The notes under the pieces were generated by a model that was given only the letters and a program-made list of their open reading frames with translations, ran no database searches and was not told the DNA's origin. Below, in pieces: positions 45,331 through 54,344 of a DNA stretch of 63,740 nucleotides (position 1 is its first letter; the number at the start of each line of letters is the position of its first letter). Position numbers and translations under genes: made by a program. Source of the DNA: Melioribacteraceae bacterium (GTDB lineage Bacteria; Bacteroidota; Ignavibacteria; Ignavibacteriales; Melioribacteraceae). The stretch is taken from contig JAOADJ010000049.1 of NCBI GenBank assembly GCA_026417375.1, forward strand, positions 1 to 63,740, given 5' to 3'.

Positions 45331-47289
45331 TTTTTTATAAATCAAATCATGATTCACTGAATTAGTTACAGCTTGAACATAAGATTTAAGTTTTTTTTCT
45401 AACTCAACTATTCTAATATTATTTTTATCGAAAACATTAAACTCAGAACTTGTTTGCCTGAAATTTTCAAAGTATTGTTTTTTCTTATCAAAATCATCTA
45501 CATATAAATCATTGTTGTTAAAAATTAAAAAACTTGGATAAAATGTTGTTACAGCAAATCCTGTTTTGGTATCATCTAATAATGAATTTCCCATTGAGGA
45601 ATGAATTGTGTTAATAGAAAGTAAATCTAAAATAGTTGGCAAAATATCTACATGTGAACCAACTTTAGGATTTTTTTGGACAACATTTACATCTGGTTGA
45701 TAAATAAGTAAAGGCACATTAAAAGAAGAAAAAATATCATTTCTGGAAGTGTATAAAGTATGATCCGCTGTTATTAAAAAGATAGTGTTAGAAAACCATT
45801 TTTGTTTTTTTGCATATTCAAAAAATTTTTGCAGTGCATAATCGGAGTATCTCAAAGCTTTCTGATAATCATTTTCATCGTGAAAATTTTTGAATTTTAT
45901 TTTAATATCTTCAGGAATATTAAAAGGTTCATGAGAAGAAAGAGAAAATATTACAGAACAAAATGGTTGATTAAACTTTGAAATTTTTTTTGCGGCATCT
46001 AAGAAAAAAGGTTCATCATAAATTCCCCATGTACCATCAAACAATGAATCATTATAATTTTCAAAATCTTCTTTACCGAAGTACAAATCAAAACCTGCGC
46101 TCGGGACAAAACCATCAAACCCCATTGATCCATGCGAAGCTCCATGATGAAATGAAGTTGTATAACCATATTCTTTTAAAATTGATCCAAGACCACGAAT
46201 TCTATTTATTTCAACACGTGAACCGATAAATGAACTAGGAAATATTGAAGGTAATGAAGCCAGAATTGAAGGAACAGCTTCTATTGATCTTTGTCCGCTT
46301 GCTAAAAAATTTGTAAATAATATCCCTTTGTTTGCTAAACTATCAAAAAATGGTGTAAATGTTTTTCCACCTGTAATAGAACCAATATATTGTGCACTCC
46401 AACTTTCCATTATAAAAATTATAACATTCTTTTTCTGTGTTATATTTTTTGAAACTTTTTTTCTTAAAAAAATATAATTATCATCAAGACTTATTTCATC
46501 GTTTGAATAAATAAGTTTTTGAATTTCATTTTTAATTTCTTCTTTTTTATAAAAATTATATTCAGGTAAATTATATTGAAAATAACTTCTTAAAACTGTG
46601 TAAGTTGAATTAAGTGCTAAATATCCAAGTTGCCTTTTATCATTAAAAAAAGCATTTGTTTGACGAATTGGTTTTAATTGTAATCCACCACGAATTCCAA
46701 TAACAGTAAGCAATATTAAAATTATAAAATGTAAAATTGATTTTTTAAATGAATAGTTTGAATCAGTATAACCTATTTTGTTAAATATTTTTTTAAAAAA
46801 GTAAATAAATAAAACAACTGAGATTAAAAATGCAATTATCAGGTGTGAATAGTTTTTAAATAAGGATGGAATCATTCTAAAAGTATCTTCAATAGCCGTA
46901 AAAGGTTCAAAGGTTAATCTTCTTTGAATAGTATTAAAATAACCTAAATCAGCAATGTTTAATGTTATTCCAATTAAATTTAGAAAACAAAATATTATAA
47001 AAAATATTTTATAGATAAATTTTTTGTCACTGAATTTAATAGGAAGAGAATAAAGAAATATAACAGGAATATTTAATAACAAAATCGCCGATATATCAAA
47101 TCGAATTCCGATTAAAAAAGCATAAAATATTTCTTTGATTGAATTTTCCCTAAAAAAATCAAAATTTATAAATAGAAATGATACTCTTAACAGAGAGTAT
47201 ATAAATAATAAAATAACGAAAGTTAATAGAGTAGTTCTTATTCTACTTTTTTGATTCAATATATTTTTCAATGACGGTATATATTTCAT
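45319..47289 (-). CDS. LtaS/MdoB-like phosphoglycerol transferase (sulfatase-fold membrane protein)
   Basis: 656 aa. Five hydrophobic segments occupy the first 205 residues, followed by an extracytoplasmic sulfatase-fold domain. Metal and active-site motifs are ESWSAQYIG (E295), GQRSIEAVPSILASLPS (S335 at the usual Thr nucleophile position), HHGASHGSMG, SLSSHEPFNIP and TADHTLY (Asp-His metal ligands). Relatives transfer phosphoglycerol or phosphoethanolamine from phospholipids to envelope glycans (LtaS, MdoB/OpgB). The acceptor here is unknown. Ser instead of Thr as nucleophile is unusual but chemically workable. The gene overlaps the GH18 stop by 12 bases. Confidence 0.85.
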   Translation of the reverse strand: MKYIPSLKNILNQKSRIRTTLLTFVILLFIYSLLRVSFLFINFDFFRENSIKEIFYAFLIGIRFDISAILLLNIPVIFLYSLPIKFSDKKFIYKIFFIIFCFLNLIGITLNIADLGYFNTIQRRLTFEPFTAIEDTFRMIPSLFKNYSHLIIAFLISVVLFIYFFKKIFNKIGYTDSNYSFKKSILHFIILILLTVIGIRGGLQLKPIRQTNAFFNDKRQLGYLALNSTYTVLRSYFQYNLPEYNFYKKEEIKNEIQKLIYSNDEISLDDNYIFLRKKVSKNITQKKNVIIFIMESWSAQYIGSITGGKTFTPFFDSLANKGILFTNFLASGQRSIEAVPSILASLPSIFPSSFIGSRVEINRIRGLGSILKEYGYTTSFHHGASHGSMGFDGFVPSAGFDLYFGKEDFENYNDSLFDGTWGIYDEPFFLDAAKKISKFNQPFCSVIFSLSSHEPFNIPEDIKIKFKNFHDENDYQKALRYSDYALQKFFEYAKKQKWFSNTIFLITADHTLYTSRNDIFSSFNVPLLIYQPDVNVVQKNPKVGSHVDILPTILDLLSINTIHSSMGNSLLDDTKTGFAVTTFYPSFLIFNNNDLYVDDFDKKKQYFENFRQTSSEFNVFDKNNIRIVELEKKLKSYVQAVTNSVNHDLIYKKLPK

Positions 47290-47390
47290 AAAATTTCATT
47301 TCAAAAATAGTGTATAAATAATTAATTTGATACAGAAAGAATCCTTTTTTGCTATTAAGAATCAAATTATAAACTCAAATAGGAGGAATT

Positions 47391-47585
47391 ATGAAAAAAA
47401 ATGTTGGAAGTGCAGATAGAATCATTCGTTTTATTATTGGTTTAGCTATTATAGTTTGGGGAATAATTGCTCAAAGTTGGTGGGGATTAATTGGAATTGT
47501 TCCAATTTTAACCGCATCAATTAATTGGTGTCCGCTTTATCTTCCTTTTGGCATTTCTACTTGTAAAACAAAAGAACAGAAATAA
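47391..47585 (+). CDS. DUF2892 small inner-membrane protein (YgaP-like TM domain)
   Basis: 64 aa. The sequence MKKNVGSADRIIRFIIGLA, then two hydrophobic helices and INWCPLYLPFGISTC, is the standard DUF2892 form: two transmembrane segments plus a conserved NWCPLY motif and a second cysteine. In YgaP this domain follows a rhodanese, but free-standing copies are common and of unknown function. A strong AGGAGG site lies 7 bases before the ATG. Confidence 0.9.
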   Translation: MKKNVGSADRIIRFIIGLAIIVWGIIAQSWWGLIGIVPILTASINWCPLYLPFGISTCKTKEQK

Positions 47586-47593
47586 ATATTGAT

Positions 47594-47687
47594 TGAGGCT
47601 ATTTCAAAAGTAATTAAATCTTACAAATATTATAGAAAATAAATTTTATAATATTGATGAAAATAGATGACTTTTGATATAGCCTCA
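47594..47687 (+). repeat. Long inverted repeat (MITE-like or terminator)
   Basis: TGAGGCTATTTCAAAAG at 47594-47610 pairs with CTTTTGATATAGCCTCA at 47671-47687 with one mismatch. A nested AATATTATA/TATAATATT stem lies inside. The outer arms resemble terminal repeats of several Bacteroidota IS families (GAGGCTGTTTCAAAAGT-type). The plus-strand end is followed by TATTTTTC, so it could also terminate the DUF2892 gene. No convincing target duplication flanks it. Confidence 0.5.
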
Positions 47688-47770
47688 TATTTTTCAAATA
47701 ATTAATTCAAAAAAATTTTGTCAATCCCAAGTCACTTTTTTATTTTAATGTATAATTAATATAAAAAGAA

Positions 47771-48187
47771 GTGGTTCAACAAAAATTTAATATTACAAGC
47801 GAATATGAAAAAGTTGATGGTTTAATTTTTTCTGTTAAAGAATTTTTAGCAAAAGAAAAAGTTGAATCTCATATTTTAAGTGGTGTTGATATTTGTTTAA
47901 CAGAAGCATTGAATAATATTATTAAGCATGCTTACAAAGGGGAACAAAATAATCCAATTGAAGTAATAGTATCTAAGGATTCAAACCAATTGGAATTGTT
48001 ATTAATTGATTGCGGTAGACCGCGGGATAATTTTGTAATCAAAGATTTAGAGTTTGATCCAAACGATATTGAAAATTTACCTGAAGGTGGAATGGGATTA
48101 TATTTAATTAAACAATTAATGGATGAAATAAATTATTATTCTATTAACGGAAAAAATTATTTTACTTTAAGAAAAATTCTTATCTAA
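47771..48187 (+). CDS. Anti-sigma-factor-type serine kinase (RsbW/SpoIIAB-like HATPase)
   Basis: 138 aa with a GTG start (AAAAAGAAG upstream). It consists of a single GHKL ATPase domain: N-box SGVDICLTEALNNIIKHAYKG, G1-like LLIDCGRPRDNF, and G2 EGGMGLYLIKQLMDEINY. This is the HATPase_c_2 form of anti-sigma regulatory kinases, which bind a sigma factor or phosphorylate an STAS anti-anti-sigma protein. No sigma factor or STAS partner gene is in this window. It overlaps the next gene by one base (TAATG), so the two are coupled. Confidence 0.85.
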   Translation: MVQQKFNITSEYEKVDGLIFSVKEFLAKEKVESHILSGVDICLTEALNNIIKHAYKGEQNNPIEVIVSKDSNQLELLLIDCGRPRDNFVIKDLEFDPNDIENLPEGGMGLYLIKQLMDEINYYSINGKNYFTLRKILI

Positions 48188-49722
48188 TGAAATTAAAAAT
48201 ATTTTCATTTACTGCTTTCTTATTTTTAGTTAGCATTTCAATTTTAGCTCAGGATACAACAAGAAGTGATGTTTTTAGAAACGACTTTCCTCAAAAGAAA
48301 AAAATAATAAAAGCTAAATATCCTTCATATTCATTAATTGCCGGATATATTTTAACATCAGAAGCAAACAGAGGTGATCCATATGCACAACATGAGCTTG
48401 GATTAAGATATTTACTTGGAAATGGTTTCCCTAAAGATACTGCAAAAGCAATTTATTGGATAAGAAAAGCTGTTGATCAAAATTTGCCAAATGCCAGATT
48501 TAATTATGGTATAATGTTATACAATGGAATTGGTGTTCCGTGGAATCCTTTCGAAGCTTTTCAAAACTTTAAAGCTGCCAGTGATGCACATTTACCAGAA
48601 GCTCAATTTGCTCTTGCTTTATTATATACTGACAATTTAGTAGTAACTCGTGATTACAATTTTGCTTATAAACTTTTAAAAGTTGCATCTAAAGCAAAAT
48701 ACAAACCCGCAGAGGAAGCAATTAATCAATTACTGAAATCAGGGTTTATTCCACAAAGTGATACAATTATTGTATCTTCGAAAAAAATTATTGATGAACA
48801 GGGACAATTTTTAACACAAGATTGGGATTATGATTTTATTGATTTTGATAAAAAGGATAAAGATACAAGCGAAGTTTTTGTTAAAAATATTTTTAAAAAA
48901 AATTATGATGAATTAAAAATTTTATTTGGTATAGAAAATATTAATGATGATAAGGCAGATACATCAACAATTTCTGTATTAAACTTTGCAGCTGAAAATG
49001 GAAGCCCCGAAGCTCTTTATATTTTAGGAAGACTTTATGAAAAAGGAATTATTTATAAAAAAAATATAATACTGGCTACTTCATACTTGTTACAAGCATA
49101 TAGATTAGGTTCTTATAAAGCAGGCGAATTATTAAATAAAGTAGTTCAAATAGAACAAAATATTAATACTGTAAAAGAGAAAGTAAATAAAAATGATCCT
49201 GATGCAATATATTGCTGGGCGGCATTAACTGCATTAGGAATCAATAATAATTTTGCAAATGCACAAGCATTAGAGCTTCTCAAAAAAGCTGTTGAAAAAA
49301 ATCATATACCTTCATTAATTGAATTAGGATTAATTTATTACAACGGAACTTTTGTAGAAAAAAATGTCAGTAAATCATATGAGCTTTGGGAAAAAGCAAA
49401 AAGTTTGGGAAGTAAAGAAGCCGAGTTAAGATTAATATTAGCACAATTAAATGATAATGATTTAATTGAAAGAAGAACAGAATTATTTAACAGAGTAAAA
49501 AAAATTTCTGAAGAAGGTTCTGTTTTTGCTCAATCAATTTTAGCTTATTGTTATGAAAAAGGTTTGGGCGTAAGGGAAAATAAAGCTTTAGCGGTAAAAT
49601 ATTATAGAATTGCATCTCAAAGAGGAAATCAATCAGCTTACAATTCACTTAAAAGAATTTATAATGAAATAAGACCTGATGATGAACAATTCAAAATTTA
49701 TGATTTGAAATTAGAAAATTAA
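48187..49722 (+). CDS. Sel1-repeat (TPR-like) exported protein
   Basis: 511 aa. A signal peptide (ending SILAQ) is followed by two groups of Sel1-like repeats, at about 60-190 (GDPYAQHELGLRYLLGNGFPKDTAKAIYWIRKAVDQ) and 270-500 (GSPEALYILGRLYEKGIIYKKN, GSVFAQSILAYCYEKGLGVRENKALAVKYYRIASQRG), separated by a Lys/Asp-rich linker. Such repeats form solenoids for protein-protein contacts. It is translationally linked to the anti-sigma-type kinase, suggesting a shared envelope or stress signalling role, which is inference. It is convergent with the response-regulator gene. Confidence 0.85.
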   Translation: MKLKIFSFTAFLFLVSISILAQDTTRSDVFRNDFPQKKKIIKAKYPSYSLIAGYILTSEANRGDPYAQHELGLRYLLGNGFPKDTAKAIYWIRKAVDQNLPNARFNYGIMLYNGIGVPWNPFEAFQNFKAASDAHLPEAQFALALLYTDNLVVTRDYNFAYKLLKVASKAKYKPAEEAINQLLKSGFIPQSDTIIVSSKKIIDEQGQFLTQDWDYDFIDFDKKDKDTSEVFVKNIFKKNYDELKILFGIENINDDKADTSTISVLNFAAENGSPEALYILGRLYEKGIIYKKNIILATSYLLQAYRLGSYKAGELLNKVVQIEQNINTVKEKVNKNDPDAIYCWAALTALGINNNFANAQALELLKKAVEKNHIPSLIELGLIYYNGTFVEKNVSKSYELWEKAKSLGSKEAELRLILAQLNDNDLIERRTELFNRVKKISEEGSVFAQSILAYCYEKGLGVRENKALAVKYYRIASQRGNQSAYNSLKRIYNEIRPDDEQFKIYDLKLEN

Positions 49723-49729
49723 TTTCAAG

Positions 49730-51088
49730 TTAATTCAATCTTTCTAAACGACTTCGTAAATGTCTTTCTGAAATACCCAGAATTCTTGCAGCAGCGCTTT
49801 TATTTCCATTTGTTCTTGTCAAAGCTTCGTTGATAATTGCTTTTTCAAATTCTTTCATTTTAACTTCATATTTGTCATCTAAATTAAAAGGATCAAATAA
49901 TTTATTTGAAGTGTTATTTGAAATTGTAACAGGAAGATCATCAACTGAAGTATATTCTCCTCTTGATAATACAACCGCACGTTCAACTATATTTTCTAAT
50001 TCACGAATGTTACCGGGATAATCATACTTTATTAAAAAATCTATCGCTTCTTTAGTAAAACCCTTTATGTTTTTACTATTCTCTTTGTTATACTTTTCTA
50101 AAAAGTAATTTAACAAAAGAGGAATATCATCTTTTCTTTTTCTTAGAGGAGGTAAGTTTATAGTTACAACATTTAATCTGTAAAACAAATCCTCGCGAAA
50201 AATTTTATTTGAAATCATTTCTTCAAGATTTCGGTGTGTTGCTGCGATTATTCTTACATCAGTAAAAAAAGTTGTATTGTTTCCAATCCTTTGATATTCT
50301 CCAAATTGAATTGTTCTCAATAATTTTACCTGAACAGAAAGTGGAATATCACCAACTTCATCAATAAAAATTGTTCCTCCATTTGCTTCTTCAAATTTAC
50401 CAATACGAGAATTTATTGCTCCGGTAAACGATCCTTTTTCATGTCCGAATAATTCACTTTCAATTAAATTTTCTGATAAAGATGCAACATTTACAGTGAT
50501 AAACGGTTTATCTTTTCTACTACTTGTAAAATGAATAGCCTTCGCAATTAATTCTTTTCCTGTTCCACTTTCACCACGTATTAATACTGTTGTTTTTGCC
50601 TGTGCAACTCTTGCTGCAGTACTTAAAACATCTTGCATTGATAAACTTTTAGTTATAATAGAATCAAATTTGAATTTATCATTTAAAGCATTTTTTAACA
50701 GTTTATTTTCTGTTATTAAATTTTTGCGTTCCTTTAACCTTGCTAATAAATTTTCAAGTTGGTCTAGATCTATTGGTTTAGTTAAAAAATCATATGCACC
50801 AGCTTTCATAAGTTCAACAGCATTTTCAATAGTGCCATAAGCAGTCATTACAACAACATCAATTTCAGGATTTATTTCTTTTATTTTTTTTAATGTTGTT
50901 AATCCATCCCAGCCTGGCATCTTAAAATCTGTTAAAACAATATCTACGTCATTCTCTTTAACAATTTTTATTGCATCTTCACCATTATTGGATGTATGTA
51001 TTTTATAATTTCTTTTAGACAAAAATGTTTTGAGTGATTGAACTTGTGATTCTTCATCATCAACAATCAGCATTTTTAATTCAACCAT
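49730..51088 (-). CDS. Sigma-54-dependent NtrC/AtoC-family response regulator
   Basis: 452 aa from the ATG at 51088, preferred because GAGGT sits before it; an ATG at 51100 is possible. The receiver domain carries the phospho-acceptor D54 (VLTDFKMPGWDG). The AAA+ domain has Walker A GESGTGKE, the sigma-54 contact loop GSFTGA (GAFTGA variant), Walker B GGTIFIDEVGD and REDLFYRLNVV. A Fis-type HTH ends the protein (KSAAARILGISERHLRSRLERLN). It should activate sigma-54 promoters when phosphorylated. It overlaps the kinase stop (AATGGTTGA), so the pair is coupled. Confidence 0.93.
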   Translation of the reverse strand: MVELKMLIVDDEESQVQSLKTFLSKRNYKIHTSNNGEDAIKIVKENDVDIVLTDFKMPGWDGLTTLKKIKEINPEIDVVVMTAYGTIENAVELMKAGAYDFLTKPIDLDQLENLLARLKERKNLITENKLLKNALNDKFKFDSIITKSLSMQDVLSTAARVAQAKTTVLIRGESGTGKELIAKAIHFTSSRKDKPFITVNVASLSENLIESELFGHEKGSFTGAINSRIGKFEEANGGTIFIDEVGDIPLSVQVKLLRTIQFGEYQRIGNNTTFFTDVRIIAATHRNLEEMISNKIFREDLFYRLNVVTINLPPLRKRKDDIPLLLNYFLEKYNKENSKNIKGFTKEAIDFLIKYDYPGNIRELENIVERAVVLSRGEYTSVDDLPVTISNNTSNKLFDPFNLDDKYEVKMKEFEKAIINEALTRTNGNKSAAARILGISERHLRSRLERLN

Positions 51089-53093
51089 TGTTAACCTCAA
51101 TTTCTTTAGGTAAAATTATTGTAAATGTTGTGCCTTCATTTACTCGACTAGTAAGATTTATTATGCCATTGTGTTCCGTAATAATTTTTTGAACTATGCT
51201 TAAGCCAATTCCATTACCATTAGGTTTTGTTGTAAAATAAATATTAAAAATTTTATCTGTAATTTCTTCTTCCATTCCTTTTCCATTATCAGAAAATCTA
51301 ATTTCAATTTTATCATCAGAGTATTTTACATTAATATTAATTAAACCATTTTCTTTTATTGCATCAATCGAATTTTCAAATAAATTAATAAACACTTGTT
51401 TAATTTGAAATTTATCCCAAAATACAATTAAATCATTAGGTAAATTTATATCTATAGATATGTTTTTATCTTTTAAGATTTGCAGATATTGTAATTTTAA
51501 TTGATTTAGAAAATCTGATATTGAAAAATATTCGGGTTTAATTGGTAATGGTTTAGCAAATATTAAAAAGTTTTCAATAATTACATTTATTCTTTTTATC
51601 TCTTTGTAAACAATTTTTGTTAATTCTTTAAAATCATTTTCATTTTCTTTTACTGAAAAATCTTTTGTTAACTGCTGGGTTATTGTTCCAATAGCATTTA
51701 ACGGATTTCTAATTTCATGTGCCACTGATGAAGCAAGATCACTTAATGCAGTTAATTGTTTATTTCTTGCTTTTTGATTCTCAATAATTTTTTGATGTGT
51801 AATATCTTTGATCACAAAAACTATTTTTTGGTTACTAGTTTCATCTTTGAATAAAGTTTTTGAGATTAATAAATAAAGAGTTTCTGTTCTTATTAATAAT
51901 TCTTTTTCAATTAATCTGAAATCGCTTTGAACTAGTTCAATTAATAAATCTTTATACTTGTTTTCTAATTCATTTTTATTTGTACAGTTAAACAATTTTA
52001 AAACAGAGTTGTTTGCAGCTTCAATATTTGATGAGTTTGAAAGAATAATTATTGCATCACTTACGTTTTCAAAAATATTTTTAAAATAAAATTCAATAGA
52101 AGTGAATTTTTTTGATAAAGAATCAAAATTTTGACGGATGAAAAGTAAGCTAAAAGTTATAACACCAAATAATAAAAGGAAAATACTTTGAATAATTGTT
52201 CTGTTTATTGTTCTTTCTTTAATTTGTTCTATTGGTTCTATTGATAAACCAAGACGGATTAATCCAAGTTTTGATTTATTTACGATTAAAGGATGAACTG
52301 ATTCAAAAACAGAATGAGAATTATTATTAATTATTCTTGAGTAAAATTTTTCTTCATTTAAAGATTTTAATAGAAAGGAAGATGAATCTATATCTTCAAG
52401 ATTATTGAAATTACCTGATGCAGCAATTATACCACTTGAATTTTGAAATACTAAATATGAAATGTTTTTATTGTTTGTAAATTCTTTTAATAATGGACCA
52501 AAACCTAATTCATTTCTTAATTGAATTAATTTATTTGCGTCAATATTAATTACAATAGCACTTCTATCTTTGGCTGCTAATGCTAAAACATAACTATAAT
52601 TTATATCTGTTTGTGAAGCTTTAATCCCTATTTGTAAAGTATCAATTTCACCATTAAAAATTTCTTTTAAAATTTCTTTTGACATGTTTTGAAATTTTTG
52701 TTCGATTGGTGTCAGAACATGACTTGAAAAAACTTTTACTCCGTTTTTTGAAAAAACAAATATTCTAAACAGATTATTTTCATTTGCTATTTGTTTTAAT
52801 TTAATGTCGGATAAATTATTTGATTCGTACAGATGCTTTATTAATGTTGCATTATTTAAAAGTCTTTCATTTATTTCATTTTTTATTTGATCATATGATT
52901 TAAGTGCATTATTGGAAGAAATAATTATTGCATCTAATAATGTATGACTTTGTTCTTCCATTAATCTGTTAATTTCTTTTTTACTCTGATAATATTCAAT
53001 AAACGCAGAAATAAAAATTATTACTGAAGTTAAAACAAAAATTGAAAGAATTATTTTGGGTTGAATTAATATTTCATTTAGAAATTTTTTCAT
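51081..53093 (-). CDS. Membrane sensor histidine kinase, NtrB-like partner
   Basis: 670 aa. Transmembrane helices near residues 13-35 and 299-320 flank a 260-residue extracytoplasmic sensor region, probably double-Cache-like. A PAS-type domain follows at about 330-430. The HisKA box has H459 in SSVAHEIRNPLNAIG, and the HATPase has ENSIDAIKENG, FSDNGKGM and TTKPNGNGIGLSIVQKI. It is the cognate kinase of the sigma-54 regulator encoded next, with a few bases of overlap. The ligand is unknown. A predicted outer-membrane protein gene lies immediately upstream on the same strand and may belong to the same transcript. Confidence 0.92.
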   Translation of the reverse strand: MKKFLNEILIQPKIILSIFVLTSVIIFISAFIEYYQSKKEINRLMEEQSHTLLDAIIISSNNALKSYDQIKNEINERLLNNATLIKHLYESNNLSDIKLKQIANENNLFRIFVFSKNGVKVFSSHVLTPIEQKFQNMSKEILKEIFNGEIDTLQIGIKASQTDINYSYVLALAAKDRSAIVINIDANKLIQLRNELGFGPLLKEFTNNKNISYLVFQNSSGIIAASGNFNNLEDIDSSSFLLKSLNEEKFYSRIINNNSHSVFESVHPLIVNKSKLGLIRLGLSIEPIEQIKERTINRTIIQSIFLLLFGVITFSLLFIRQNFDSLSKKFTSIEFYFKNIFENVSDAIIILSNSSNIEAANNSVLKLFNCTNKNELENKYKDLLIELVQSDFRLIEKELLIRTETLYLLISKTLFKDETSNQKIVFVIKDITHQKIIENQKARNKQLTALSDLASSVAHEIRNPLNAIGTITQQLTKDFSVKENENDFKELTKIVYKEIKRINVIIENFLIFAKPLPIKPEYFSISDFLNQLKLQYLQILKDKNISIDINLPNDLIVFWDKFQIKQVFINLFENSIDAIKENGLININVKYSDDKIEIRFSDNGKGMEEEITDKIFNIYFTTKPNGNGIGLSIVQKIITEHNGIINLTSRVNEGTTFTIILPKEIEVNNG

Positions 53094-53147
53094 ATTTAGT
53101 TTGGTTACTCTATTTGAAAAATACCAAGATATGATTTAATATAAAAA

Positions 53148-54269
53148 CTAAAACTGAAAACCTAAATTTATTCCCGAAAATGTATTTTTATAATTAAACC
53201 AAAAACTGTTGGAATTATTATTAATTGTTTGGAAGTTCAAAGTTAAGTTCAGGAAAGTTTCGTTTGATATTTCAAAAGATTTCGATAAAGAAAGTCCAAA
53301 AATATTTTGATTATCTATTCTCATTTTATTTACAAAATAGTTACTTAATTTATCATATACACCTTGAGTTGGATAATATTTCTTATAAAAATAATAACCT
53401 AATTTCAATTGCCAATCTTCATCTATAATTTGAGTTAATTCTAAAGCATAAAAATTACCTTGAATATTTGTTGGATCATCAAAAATTTCGGATTCATCAC
53501 CATAAATGACATTCAACTCTTTATTTGAATCAGCAATCTTGTTCATAATTGTTCTGTTTGTGTATTGAAATGCCATTCCAGTATATTCTGCAATTGATTG
53601 AGCAATTCTTATATATGATGTTAAATTAAATAATGAGTTAATATTTTTATCAACATAATATTCTTTTTGTAAAATATTATTTTGATCTAAATAGGTATAA
53701 AAACCACTTTGAGTTGGGTAAATATATTTTTTATAATTTAATGAACCACCAATAAAAAAACTTGTTCCACTTTCAAAACCACGCCAAAATTTATAATTAA
53801 GACTTAGTTTTATATTATCAAGAATTTTAATTTCATCATAACTGTTATAAGAAAAAACCGGACTTATGTTGATATTATTATTTTCTATTTGAAAATTATT
53901 ACTATAGAAAAATGATAAATTCTTAAAATCAAAATAAGTATAAATGTCTTTACCAATTCTTTGTTCTGCTAAGATACCATAAGAATAATTAGAATCACTT
54001 TTTTGAAGTGCAACCTGATGCCAATAAAAATTTCTTTCAGGTATTTTATTGAAAATTAAATAACTACCATAGTAACTGAATTCAAAATCATTTATAGTGT
54101 TTGAAATATTAAAATCATAAGATGAAATTAAAGTTTCTGTAGGTAATGGAGATTGAAAAGGATTATTGTTGTACTGTTGTTCTGTAATAATTCCAAAACT
54201 CCATTGTGCATTGATATTAGAAAAAGAAATTATTAATAATATCATTAATATATTTAAAGCGTTTTTCAT
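53148..54269 (-). CDS. Predicted outer-membrane protein of unknown family
   Basis: 373 aa from the ATG at 54269, which opens a signal peptide (MKNALNILMILLIISFSNINAQ) and has GGAAA upstream; the in-frame ATG at 54290 lies in a terminator. The mature protein is rich in Tyr, Asn and Phe with alternating strands (FSYYGSYLIFNK, YKFWRGFESGTSFFIGGSLNYKKYIY, WQLKLGYYFYKKYYPT) and ends in an aromatic residue (NLGFQF), as outer-membrane barrels do. No family was recognised. It precedes the kinase/regulator pair by 54 bases and may be part of that signalling unit. Confidence 0.7.
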   Translation of the reverse strand: MKNALNILMILLIISFSNINAQWSFGIITEQQYNNNPFQSPLPTETLISSYDFNISNTINDFEFSYYGSYLIFNKIPERNFYWHQVALQKSDSNYSYGILAEQRIGKDIYTYFDFKNLSFFYSNNFQIENNNINISPVFSYNSYDEIKILDNIKLSLNYKFWRGFESGTSFFIGGSLNYKKYIYPTQSGFYTYLDQNNILQKEYYVDKNINSLFNLTSYIRIAQSIAEYTGMAFQYTNRTIMNKIADSNKELNVIYGDESEIFDDPTNIQGNFYALELTQIIDEDWQLKLGYYFYKKYYPTQGVYDKLSNYFVNKMRIDNQNIFGLSLSKSFEISNETFLNLTLNFQTINNNSNSFWFNYKNTFSGINLGFQF

Positions 54270-54288
54270 AGTATTTCCAATTTTGTGC

Positions 54289-54324
54289 AAAAAAAATCGG
54301 GATTCAATTTCTTGAAACCCGATT
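54289..54324 (-). terminator. Rho-independent terminator (minus strand)
   Basis: On the minus strand AATCGGGTTTCAA (54312-54324) pairs with TTGAATCCCGATT (54295-54307), one mismatch and a 4-nt loop, followed by T8. It ends the small calcium-binding-type gene and separates it from the outer-membrane protein gene. Confidence 0.9.
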
Positions 54325-54344
54325 CAAATATTTTAACATTGAAT

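Noticed and set aside
54270-54290. Upstream start for the outer-membrane protein gene at 54290
   Set aside because: It falls in the T tract of the preceding terminator; the ATG at 54269 has a GGAAA site and starts a signal peptide.
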